49,890 nucleotides of DNA from Gnetum montanum (Eukaryota > Streptophyta > Gnetopsida > Gnetales > Gnetaceae), in assembly GCA_015680685.1 (NCBI GenBank), contig MNCI01030735.1:1824-51713 (forward strand), given 5' to 3'. Of this stretch, positions 32,600 through 43,038 are shown in pieces (position 1 is the first letter of the stretch; each line of letters opens with the position of its first letter). A program made the position numbers and the translations under genes. The notes beneath the pieces are model-generated. The model was given only the letters and a program-made list of their open reading frames with translations, searched no databases and was not told where the DNA came from.

Positions 32600-33110
32600 T
32601 AAGGATGCAAGCCATCCTCCAGAGCCACTAATGCCCATTTCAATTCTCAGCATTTAGGAGTTCAAATTTCAAGCCACACTACACAATGTTTGTAGGTCAC
32701 ACTGTCGCATGAATCCAATGTGATGAACTTTTAGAGCCCCAAAACTGAGCCAAAATGACTTGATTTCAAGGGTGCAAGTCATCCTCAGGGTCCACTATTG
32801 ATAACTATGGATCCCAGCCTTCAGAAATTCTAGATTTTAGCTCAAAATTATAAGTTTTTGAGGTAACACTGTAGGTCACATTGGGCAGTCATGCTGGGCG
32901 TGACCACAATGTGACCAACTTATAGAGCCCTAAAACTGAGTCAAAATGACTTGATTTCAAGGGTGCAAGTCATCCTTAGCATCCACTATTGATAACTATG
33001 GGTCCCAACCTTCAAAAATTCTAGATTTTAGCTTGAAATTGCAAGTTTTTGAGGTCACACTATAGGTCACGCTAGGCAGTCATGCGGGGCATGACTACAG
33101 TGTGACCTAT
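32600..33110 (+). repeat. 180-190 bp tandem repeat in the T1 LTR
   Basis: Anchors GTAGGTCACACTG (32692), GTAGGTCACATTG (32871) and ATAGGTCACGCTAGG (33062) are spaced 179 and 191 bp. Between them TTGATTTCAAGGGTGCAAGT and TCCACTATTGATAACTATGG are repeated. Confidence 0.8.
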
Positions 33111-33818
33111 CCAAAAGGGCTTCAAATCAAACACATTCAAGCTTACATTTTCAGATCTAGATCACACACAGGTAGGTAGTAGCTGTACTTAGAAACAGGC
33201 TTTAAGAAATTCCAAATTTGATGTCAAAATTACATTTTTTTCCACCTCATGCTCAGGTCACGCTGAGGTCACACCCAACATGACTGCTTAGTGTGACTCA
33301 TGATAGGGACACGCCCAGCATGACTACCCAGCGTGACTGTAGCATGACTGCTAGTCACGGTTGCACAAAGATACTTTAAATGCATGATCAAGACACATTG
33401 AAGCTTAGAAAACTCATGTTGAAAGCCCTAGTCAAACAAAGATGCCTCGAACAACCTCAAATCAACATCTCAACCTCCTGCACCACTCGATCCATGGTCA
33501 AGCAAGCTGAGTCAAATTTCTCTTGTTGTACATTTCATTGTAAATACCCATTTATGGGCATGTTATTCCATCATGATCTAAATTAAATGTACTTTCATGG
33601 ACTTAAGTAACCCATGATGGGTTTGAGTAGCCCATGAGTTGTAAAATGCAACGTATCTGGTCAAGAACATAGCTTGCCGACACACATCCAACGCTTACCG
33701 ACACACATCCAACTCATACACAGCTGTCCATTGGATAAATGTTACGAGATATAATTTCCCCTCATCTCCCATCCATTGATTCCATTATGGAATTCCGCAT
33801 GCGAGCCTGGCCCAATCC

Positions 33819-33826
33819 TATAAATA
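33819..33826 (+). promoter_or_regulatory. TATA box of the T1 LTR
   Basis: TATAAATA follows GGCCCAATCC and precedes CCCTGTCAATTCAC, about 1.4 kb into the LTR; position and context suit the U3-R border. Confidence 0.55.
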
Positions 33827-34410
33827 CCCTGTCAATTCACATGAACAGGGGGTGGGTAAGGAACAACCTTGGAGACATTGGAAATTCTAAGAACATATGC
33901 AGAATCAGTGAATCCTTGGGCGCTCAGCACACTTCACTCTTGGCATCCAAGAACTTCTCACCTACATCATCACATCATCACATCATCGTGTCATATCACC
34001 CTAGGGCTAAGCGTTTGACTTGCCATCTGCACGCGTGCAACTACCCTTTGACCGGTGCACATCGTTTTTTTAAACAATACAATACAGTGTTTTATTATTG
34101 CCTTCCATTTACATTTTTAGCTCTGTTTATGCTTTTTTTACCTCTATTTATGCTTAAATTATAATTCAATATGCTCTGTTTACATTTCATGTCACTATTT
34201 GCATTTCTGTTTACATCCCGTTTACATCATTTACGATAACCCTAACGCTAGCCATAGTTTACGCTCAGGGAAGTCCTTGGTTGATTTGCATGCAAATCAT
34301 CCAAGGAACTTTGCCTTTGTTCCCTTTTCCAGCTTTCCCTCAAGTGAAGGCAAGGTTATTTGTGTGTGCCCAACGATCTCTCAGTGTCTGTTTTCTCTTC
34401 TAGCCTTACA

Positions 34411-36593
34411 CTGACGATTTAGGTCAGTACAGTTCACTAAGGCCTAAAATTGATAAAATTTGATTAAGGCCTATGTCATTTATCCCCATTTAACCACTAT
34501 TTTCCATCATTTAGCATCATTTGGATCTTGATTCACTTAATTGGACATCATTTGACATCAATAAAGTTTTATTTGATCTTGTTTGATACTATTTTATGTG
34601 GTTTTGATCATAATTTGACCTTTATTTGATCTCATTATGCATCATTTGACCTTTGTCTCACCCTATTTGCTTCAACTTACCCCTTATAACCTTTATTGAT
34701 CACATTCAACCTTAGTTTAGTCTTTGATTGGTGTTAGATAATGGGGTTTGACCATCATGTGAAACCATGTAACCATGGCTTGCTGAGGCCTTAAACTAGC
34801 AACATGGCTTACCAAGGCGTAAAACTGGCAAAGTATAACCATAGTTGACCATGTTTAACCCTATATTACCCATATTGACCTCCATTGACTATGTTTTGAC
34901 TTTTTTATCATCAATTTAATTTTTTTATCCACTTTTACTTTATTATTACATTATTTTACATTGTTTGACATTATTTGTCCATTATATCATATAGGTGTCA
35001 CCTGATATGCTGATGTTATCATGCAAGGATGAAGCTAGGAAGATGATGAAGCAAACTTGACTAGCCTTAAAACCTAAATAAACCCCTATTGTGATGTTGT
35101 TAAACCAAATATCCAAACCTTAAGCATCAAAACCACTCCATTATACAACCATAACACCCTCAAGTAGCATGACTACCATTAACCTTAAAGCCAGAAACAT
35201 CATGGAGGGTCCCCTATTAAAATTCTCATCTAAACCACAATGGTGAAGAAAAAACACATGAAACCTAGTTCCTCACCAGAACTCTAACCTACTCATGACT
35301 ACATCAAGACCTTTCTATGTAACATTAAAGCAATGACACAGCCTCGATTATTCATAATACTCACATGTTTGTTTGTAGTGTTGTTTATGATTGTTGATAG
35401 GTTGCAATGAAAGACTGATGTTGATAACTTTGATGACCTACAACAAACAAGCTTGCATGACATCTTGGCATGATAGAGGGACATCTTTCTACAACCTACC
35501 AAGGCTTTAAGTTGATACAATATGGCCTTCCAAGGCCTTAAACTAGTAATACATCCTACCAAGGTCTTAAACCAGTGCCATGGCTTGCTATGGCCTTAAA
35601 TTAGCACCACTACCTACTGAGGCCTTAAACTGGTACCATGGCCTTTCATGACCTTAAATTAGCAATGTCAATGACCTTGGTAGTTTGGTTTTATCATTTG
35701 TGATCTTATGCATTGTAATGTTATAAAATGGTCTATTTGCTTAGTTTTCTTATCTTCTTAGAGTTGTATTTGTAGGATGAAGCCTAGGGCCATCGCAAGG
35801 GTGTAACTCATTACGATAACAAATCACCATGTGACCTTGATATGCATGATTTAGTGAGCTTTTCCAGTTGTTCCAAGGATGCTTGTACCATTACCCTTCA
35901 TTTAACACCACTCCTTGAGCCTAGCCCTATAGCCTCATTATATCTTTCCTTACCCTGAATAGCAATGTTGACCTATGTTTTCCACTCATGCACTATATCC
36001 ATATGATATCTTTTCATCATGCTTCATTCTCAAGTCCACTTGAATGTAACATAGCTCATTCAATGGAAAAACCATTAAGTCCATCAAGCATAACACACGT
36101 TGCTTCAATGGGAAAACGAAGTCTATTAAGTGTAACACTACTCACTTAATGGGAAAACTATGTTAGACTAGCCTTGGCAATGAAACCCAATGGATGTTTT
36201 ACCCCACAAAAAAATGGGAAAGAAAATTGCCAAATGGTCGAATAGTCAACGATGCCTCAAAGCCCAATGGCCAAAGTAACCTTGGAGTGAAGTGGTTGAG
36301 TCCTCAAACACATTTGCTAACCAATAGACACTTTAAAATATGTCACTATCATGCTATAGCCATGATGATAATACTTGGAATGCATTGTTAGCCTCCATGA
36401 CCATCTTCCTAATCACCATTACCACCATCTCATCATAGCCTTATCCCATCATCATGAGCACTCTTTGGCATGGTTTGACATGACTAAATCAAATTTTGAG
36501 AGGGAACAATGGTGGTGCACTTACAGTACTGTTTTTTATTCTTTGTTAGTATCTCTCGGGTCAATCCTCTAGACACCAACAAAGAGGGGCCAA
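34411..36593 (+). mobile_element. 3' region of a second Tat-like element (T2, copy B)
   Basis: From about 35735 this aligns with copy A. Before that are loose TCATTTGAC repeats (34540-34660), two CATGGCTT..CCTTAAACTAGCA units (34771-34830) and a 29-bp array (35498-35668). It ends in AACAAAGAGGGGCCAA before an LTR start at 36594. No coding sequence was found; the internal part of T2 is not in the window, so T1 may have landed in T2. Confidence 0.5.
35498..35668 (+). repeat. 29-bp tandem repeat, TAAACTAG family
   Basis: Six units of 28-31 bp share the form ACCAAGGCCTTAAACTAGTA, with variants CCATGGCTTGCTATGGCC. Related to the 27-bp and 38-bp arrays of T1. Confidence 0.7.
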
Positions 36594-36900
36594 TGAAGCA
36601 CCATCAAATTTGAATGTTGTAACCTTTGTAACCCCATCCCATGAAAACCTGAGGTAAAAATTCACTGTAGATATAAATGTTGTAACCCATTAGGGACAAC
36701 CTCCAGATTTCATATTTTTGAGGCTGGAAAATGCCTCATAAGTGGCCAAAGCCTCATTCCCCAAGTAAAACGAGTCATCTAGTGTCTATATTTGGGCTCG
36801 GGAAGGTTAAAAATTCCTTTTGGAATGCCAAAAATGATAATTTGATGAGTGTTATGGGGGTTATACACTTTTATACGTTGATCAACCCTTGCAGGGGGTA
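36594..36900 (+). mobile_element. Partial LTR of T2
   Basis: TGAAGCACCATCAAATTTG and the next 300 bp align with LTR A (shared GTTGTAACC, AAAATGCCTCATAAGT, TTATGGGGGT). Homology is lost at about 36900, so the LTR is truncated there. Confidence 0.5.
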
Positions 36901-38143
36901 AGGTAGCTAGGAGAAATTAAAGCCAATGTGGAGGAGTGTAGGGGCTACATAAACATTGAACTTATTTCCATTTTCATCATAGCACATGGTTATAAGTATA
37001 ATAAAGAAGTATTGGTGCATGTAATGTCAAACATTTTATAATTCAAGAATGATCATGTTTTCAAACTTGTAGAAATGTATGTTTTCAAACATCCTAACAC
37101 TTATAATAGTTGAATAGCATTTCTTCCCTTCACCATACAACATCTACAATTGTGAAATTCATAGCTGAAAAACATCTGTACTAGTCACATAAGCTTCAAA
37201 ATGCTCCACATTTAATATGAAAACCTTTTGAAATGTCTCAATAATTATTAATAGATGTTGCATTTATGTTTGTAATGATAACTATAAAACAATTGTAAAT
37301 GTGTCATTCTTGAGCAAATGCAAGCTTGCATAAAAGTAGAAGCACCTTCAGCAATTTTTACAATGAGAAAATGTGTATTATGTTGTTTGATATTCAATGT
37401 TCCCACTACTATAACTTTGGTAACTATACTATTAAGGAAACTACAACTGCATGTAGGCATGTAGTACTTGCATTGTCATTAAAATCATTTTTAGTACCTC
37501 CTTAAGGATAATGAAAAATATTTATTGCTTAATACTCATCTGTAGCAATGTGCACTATAGTTAAGATTTAATGTCTTTCTACTCAAGAACTATGATAAGT
37601 ATATACATCATAAACATAATCCATTAATTTCACAATACACTTGGTACTAATAAAATTTCTTTAAGAAGGTAAGCAGAAAGAGATTCCATTACATCTTAAC
37701 CATGGAATCAAATATATAGTTCTAATTAAATTTCCTATGTTTGCAAAGTATGATATCTTGGTTCCTAACTAGCTTCTTATAACCAAAAATTCAAAGCAGA
37801 GTGATGGGAAATTTTTTAATAAGAAAATCTAAAATATGAGATCCACTTCATCCTATTTGAATACTTTGTTTCATTATTTTACTAATACTTCTGAAGGCTA
37901 CATATCTATCATGGCATGCTATATCCATGGCTTCCTTCATAGCACTATCAAGTACCATGTCTGACATTCTAATTCGATATTTATGGGATTTCTATAATAC
38001 TTGCAATTTCAATGTTCTACAATGTTATACTTCATGGCCAACTACACAACACTTACAACTCTTTATGATACCTAGAAGCCTCATATATTCAATCTCTATA
38101 ACAATTATAAATAACACTAACTTTAAAACTACCTATTGGAAAC
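36901..38143. other. AT-rich flank left of E2, no gene
   Basis: Very AT-rich, no coding pattern. A 90-codon frame at 37927 has no recognisable motif and runs up to the E2 LTR. The style resembles the right flank of E2. Confidence 0.4.
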
Positions 38144-39009
38144 TGATGAGTCATGAATTTGTTGGCCGTGATACTGCATCCATGATATCGCAGCCATGAT
38201 ATCACGTACGCGACATCACAGCCAAGACACGATATTGCATATGCGATATCACAACCTATCTCCTCATCTATAAATAAGAGGTCGGTAGTTTTTTGTGGGT
38301 AAGTTAAGTTTTGATTTTAGTTTTAGTGTTAAGGTAGGAACTTTTTGTCAATTTTCCTATCAACCCTTCTCCCAGTGCATGCCCATGGTGTGGTGATTGT
38401 AATTATATAGCATCCTTATTCAAGTGTGATGTACTTGGACATGCACATGACCAGCAATAAAGATCGAGATTACTTCATCATGGCAACATCCACTTAGTTT
38501 AATTATTTAATTGTTATTATTATTTATTGCTTCCTTAGTTAATATCTCTCTACCCTGATCTCCTAGTAACACGGAATAAGTATGACTTAATCACGAGCAT
38601 TTAAGTGTGACTACTTGGTAACCCAATAGCATACCTCGGCCATATGCTTGGTAATCCTAGTGGTAGTCATGCACGAAGTCCAAGATGTATACAGATTATT
38701 AAAGAATGGATGCTCATCGCACTTAGGCTAGTTTAGGTTTTCTCTTACACACACTCTCTCCTAGCTTAGTTAATATCATTTCCCATCATACCCAAGAGTA
38801 GCATTAGTGTAGGAACACATCATACACCTCACTCTAGACTAAACCATATGTGACAAAGCTAATACTAGTCCAAGTGGAAAGACAACGAACTACGATCTAC
38901 AAGTAACTGTCTAGATACCACAACTAGTCCATCTACGGAGTTCAACCAAATCATGCGTGAAACACTCGTATTCATATGAATGAGTGTAGGGGTACCTTGC
39001 CACTCTTCA
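38144..39009 (+). mobile_element. 5' LTR of E2
   Basis: It starts TGATGAGTCATGAATTTG and ends CACTCTTCA. A GATATC array lies at 38167-38260 (CATGATATCGCAGCC, CATGATATCACGTACG, ATGCGATATCACAACC), TATAAATA at 38279-38286 and AATAAA at 38456-38461. By eye it differs from the 3' LTR mostly by C/T and G/A changes and small indels, so insertion is not recent. Confidence 0.9.
38279..38286 (+). promoter_or_regulatory. TATA box of the E2 5' LTR
   Basis: TATAAATA in CTCATCTATAAATAAGAGG, repeated in the 3' LTR at 46127-46134, directly after the GATATC array. Confidence 0.6.
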
Positions 39010-39010
39010 T

Positions 39011-39028
39011 TGGCACCATTGTCGAGGA
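39011..39028 (+). other. Primer binding site, tRNA-Asp type
   Basis: TGGCACCATTGTCGAGGA starts two bases after the LTR. The 3' end of plant tRNA-Asp predicts TGGCGCCGTTGCCGGGGA; the four differences are all G-to-A or C-to-T. tRNA-Asp priming is known for Athila-type elements. Confidence 0.75.
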
Positions 39029-39150
39029 TGGTGCTAGTTATCTAGATTAGTCATATCATACAAGATCACTATATAGAAATTAATGATATATCTTTCAAGA
39101 AGAAATAATTACAAAAAGTCACATCTAAATTCACACACAATTTCATAGCC

Positions 39151-41083
39151 ATGCCTCTCCTACAAGACTAAGATAATGCCACATCTAGTGAGGCAATTCA
39201 TTGGAGAACCAATGAATTATATGAAATTAAGATTAGAGTACGCAATTCGAGGTGGGGGTTTCTTACAAACATAAACAAAGGCAACATCATCGCAATGCAT
39301 GAAAGCATAACTTACTCAATGATAATGAACCCCTACTGGCCACTACATGTCTAACGTAAATACAAGAGGCTGTTCAAATATCTTGTAGGCATCATAAAGA
39401 GAGCCACCTACCTAGGCTTGATTTAAACAACTTTCCCAAATTCTCAGTTGCTATGACTTAGATCTGCAACAACATTGACAATGGTTGGCACAAACTCAAG
39501 CTCTTTCCTATGACACTCGTTGGCCAAGCAAAAGTATGGTATAGATTGTTAAAACCAAATTCAATTCAACATTGGCCAATAATGGTAGAACTCTTTAATG
39601 AAAGATATCAAACCTACGCAAGAGTGTCGGCCTTGAGGAAACAAATCCAAGAGTGGAAACAAGCACAACATGAACCCTTGGACATGGCCTTAGAAATATA
39701 TTATGCACTATTAAACAACTATCTAGGCCATCAGTTCTCTAAGGAAAGGCTAATGTACCATATCATTGATGGGCTTCATGATGAAATAAGAGAAACCCTA
39801 GGTATGTACGTCCAAGGTCAACTATATGAACTACAAACCCATCAATTCCAAGAGCTTATTAAGTGGGTAGCAAAAGAAGAAGGAGAAATGGCTAGATGGG
39901 AGAATGTTGAAAAACATCAATGGGACCAAAATCTTAACTTAACAGAGGTCCATAATCACAAAGAGGAGAAATCAACCCATCTCAAGGAGGAAGAAGCATC
40001 CTTGCCAATAAAACAATCATTAGATGAAATCAAGACAAAGATCAATAAGATGCTAGAACAGATGCATAAAAAGTGTGGGGAATATATCAATATTATTGGA
40101 TATAAATTTTTGACAACCTAAGAAGCAGGACAAAGCATCATTAGACAATCAGAAAGAAGGGATGAAGAAAAAAAGAGCTTAACTTCCAATCATACATTTG
40201 CATGTACGATCACCCCAAGGGCCAATTCCTGATCTTGTTACATTTATATGAGCATTGGGAAAGCACGTTACACCCAGAGTTCATACAGAGATACTGTGTT
40301 CTATCACAGTGGCAACAATCCTAGTCATGGAGGAAGCCATCCCTAAACTAGATATACCTTTTGTATCATCCGAATCCAAATGCTTATCTAGTTCAACATC
40401 CTATTCTCCCAACTAGGTCAACATACTCTATCTCGCTGCATTATTATTCTCCTCAATACTATCAGCCCATGTCCTCAACACCATCACCACCTTGTGCACC
40501 TTACAGTTCTCTTAAATTTCACCATTCTCATCCTTTCCCTTCTTCTACATCATTGCCAACTGTTCCTAAAGTGTTTGTACCACAACAACAACCCACGAAC
40601 GTTACTTGTGCTACTATTGCCAACAACAGTGAGAGCCCTCCTCAACATCAAAGGCATCCCTTCTTTAGACATGACCATAGAAAGGGATAACACAATTCTA
40701 AGGCCACTGCATTCTCCAACTTAGCACAAGTCCAACATTATGGTGCATCCTTCTCCCTGAACCCAACACCTCGAGTCACTCCATCAGGGCTACCAATTAA
40801 CACTCCAATAACCATACGGCCCAATGAATATAATCATGAAGGACGACATCCCAATCCTTGCATACCATCTTACGGTCTCAAGTATCATAGCGGGTCAACT
40901 CCTTACCTAGGAAACACATCTTATAAATTGCCCCACTATGCTTACTATAATCAAGTGTGTGAACCCTAATGAGGTAAGTATGACCAAGTTTCGATATTTC
41001 CAACATGCAAGGATCCTCATCTTTCATTTATTAATCCTCTTCATACTCAACCATTTAGTTATGGGGGATATCCCCCATTCTAA
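39151..41083 (+). pseudogene. Gag-like ORF of E2 with Pro/Tyr/Asn-rich tail, frameshifted
   Basis: I start at the ATG at 39151 (MPLLQD), the first in-context ATG after the primer site; the start is uncertain. The core is at 39510-39950: LVGQAKVWYRLLKPNSIQHW, FNERYQTYARVSALRKQIQE, LGMYVQGQLYELQ, as in the retrotransposon gag family. A Lys/Glu-rich helix follows. From about 40361 another frame gives a tail of about 240 residues rich in Pro, Tyr, Asn, His and Ser (HYYSPQYYQPMSSTPSPPC, later KLPHYAYYNQV and PFSYGGYPPF), interrupted by three stops and ending TAA at 41081-41083. No zinc knuckle and no protease motif. Frames change at about 39500 and between 40121 and 40361. Confidence 0.65.
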
Positions 41084-42002
41084 TAACAAGCAGGATTGAT
41101 AAATATTTTTCATTTTCTTTAATTTTACAAATTTTTTTATTATTTTGTAATTTTTCATTTTTCAATTTCTTGTTTTATCTTTTTGTCATTTTGTCTTTTT
41201 ATATTTTTGTAAGTAATCTCATCTACAAATAAAACACTCACGTGGCTCGTTGGTTGAGGTGTGTTCTATGTTATCAAGTATCGAGTTATCAATTATTTGG
41301 ACAGTGAGCCCATTACACCCACTCATCCATTCTACAAATAAGAGGTTCTATCCAAGGGTACAGTGATATTCTTGACATTCTTAACACTTAAAATTAATTT
41401 TGTGTTCATTACACCTAGAATGAAGAAGGATGGACCAAGAGGAAATGATTAGGGTGTGACATCAAGGGGACTTGCGGATTCTCTTTGGTGATATCTATGA
41501 GAGTTATCATGCAATGTGGTTGAAATAAGATCCTTGTAGATATAACGCAAAATGGGAGTAAGAGTAATCAAAAGGCACTCAAAAATCCAATGGTGTTCCA
41601 GGGGGTTCCACTGGAAAGACATGCACCCATGGTTGAAGGTTGGCGGCTTCTTTGGATTCATTCATTCAAAAAAAAGTGCCACAAAGCAAAAATCACTCCT
41701 CCCTTGAACAAAATGCCAAGTGATCATTCTCTTAGAGTCGCTCATCATGGGATGAAACAATGTGGTGTCACTGATCAAAGGAATGGACTTGGTCCTGATC
41801 TTGGAATGATGGTTTAATGACACATTAATCATGCTTTACATGCAGGATTCATTATTCTCTGGGTTAGTTACCTCATTTCCCAATCTCTATAATCCCTTCT
41901 ATAGTTCTTCTCATCTTGTTGTTCATGTAATTGTAGCTTGTGTAGCATAGAATTGTTACCTCATTCTAGTGATACTTACATGTGTGTGTTTTGTGGAACC
42001 AG
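41084..42002 (+). other. T-rich and non-coding spacer of E2
   Basis: A T-rich tract (41095-41215) is followed by spacer sequence similar to E-minus (GGGTGTGACATCAAGGGGAC). No pol domain, no ORF with motif. Confidence 0.6.
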
Positions 42003-42557
42003 TGTGGATTACATTTAACCCTTCTAGTGCCTACAGACATTTTAAGGTGTGGTTATGCAAGGGCATTATAGGTTGACACCTACTTTGGGGAGGACCCACT
42101 TGCATAATCTTTGTAATTTGCACTCATAACACATCTTCAACACACCATCTATTAACCTCAGCATATTTCCAACAATTTTCTTTCCTTTATTACTATCACC
42201 TCGATTCAAACGTTCCTATGCACCATCACATAGCCTTTTTTCTTCCATCCAAGGTCCTTATTGATCGATTCAACACCCTCATAATTATTCATGCCTTCAG
42301 GACTAGTTAAATTACCCTAGAATCCTTTAACACTCATTTACATATCCTTGGTTTACATCATCAATTTCAGAAAAATCTTTAAAAATTTGATATCTTCCAT
42401 TGTTCCCTAATATCAATAAACAAAGATATTGTGTACACAATATTGCACGCTAAAGCGATATCGCTTACACAATGTCTCGTACATGATATTGCATCCCTCC
42501 AATCTATATATACGTGACCCCCATGCCACTTAACATCATTTCCAACTATTCATGCAT

Positions 42558-42600
<43 letters not shown>

Positions 42601-43038
42601 CCAATTTTCTCTCTATGACTTGAAATTGTGGGTCCCCTGCTTTCATAATGATATCTCACTCACTGGTCCTCCAATTTTCATTCTGTTTGAACCTACTTGA
42701 ACCTGGAGTGTTCAGCTTAGTTGTGGAGGATGGGTACACACCAAATAGAGCATAATTTTTTTGAAATTTTTCATCACCTGAAGGACATTATCAAGGGTAA
42801 TTAGTTATAAAATTAAGGCTAAATGTGCCAAAAACAATTTCATCCCCTTAGTTATACTAGGAACCTAGATTTTGGAAACCACCTAAGAAAGGAGGATCAA
42901 ATCTTATAATCTTTTGGGAACATGTTCTTCCAATAATTAACATCACATAGAGATAGAGAAAATTCATTAAGGCAAGTAGTAAGGTATAACCTAACCTTGG
43001 TAACAACCTTGCTAACGATTGGCCCCGTGTAATTGCAA
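42003..43038 (+). promoter_or_regulatory. Internal promoter module and leader of ORF-X in E2
   Basis: Starts TGTGGATTACATTTAACC as in E1. Array at 42425-42495: GATATTGTGTACACAATATT, GCGATATCGC, CATGATATTGCATCC. The TATA box TATATATA is at 42505-42512, then an (AG)18 run at 42561-42596, a leader, a possible GC donor AAG|GCAAGTAG at 42971/42972, and the acceptor-like GTAATTGCAA (AG lost) just before the ATG. Collinear with E1 throughout. Confidence 0.55.
42561..42596 (+). repeat. (AG)18 microsatellite in the ORF-X leader of E2
   Basis: Eighteen perfect AG units, about 50 bp downstream of the internal TATA box. E1 and E-minus have no such run at the matching place. Confidence 0.95.

Larger units (their letters stand above)
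17213..34410 (+). mobile_element. Tat-lineage Ty3/gypsy element T1, 5' truncated
   Basis: The order is gag, protease, a large non-coding gap with an antisense pseudogene, RT, RNase H, a second RNase H, integrase, a 38-bp satellite, a 3' region, polypurine tract and LTR. The second RNase H next to integrase (YFDGAS...GDS...ADALA) marks the Tat lineage. A gap between protease and RT ending in a good splice acceptor is the Ogre layout. The 5' LTR, leader and gag start are missing: E1 occupies that side. The gag-protease frame has only stops; pol has one frameshift plus stops. Confidence 0.85.
32399..34410 (+). mobile_element. 3' LTR of T1
   Basis: It begins TGAAACACCACTAATTTTGG after the polypurine tract and probably ends CCTTACA at 34410, about 2.0 kb. 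U3 has CTAGCTTG inverted and direct repeats (32500-32560), about 2.3 copies of a 180-190 bp tandem repeat (32600-33110), and many GTCACGCT and CATGACT words (32690-33360). A TATA box is at 33819-33826. The 5' partner is absent. The 3' end is an estimate. Confidence 0.6.
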
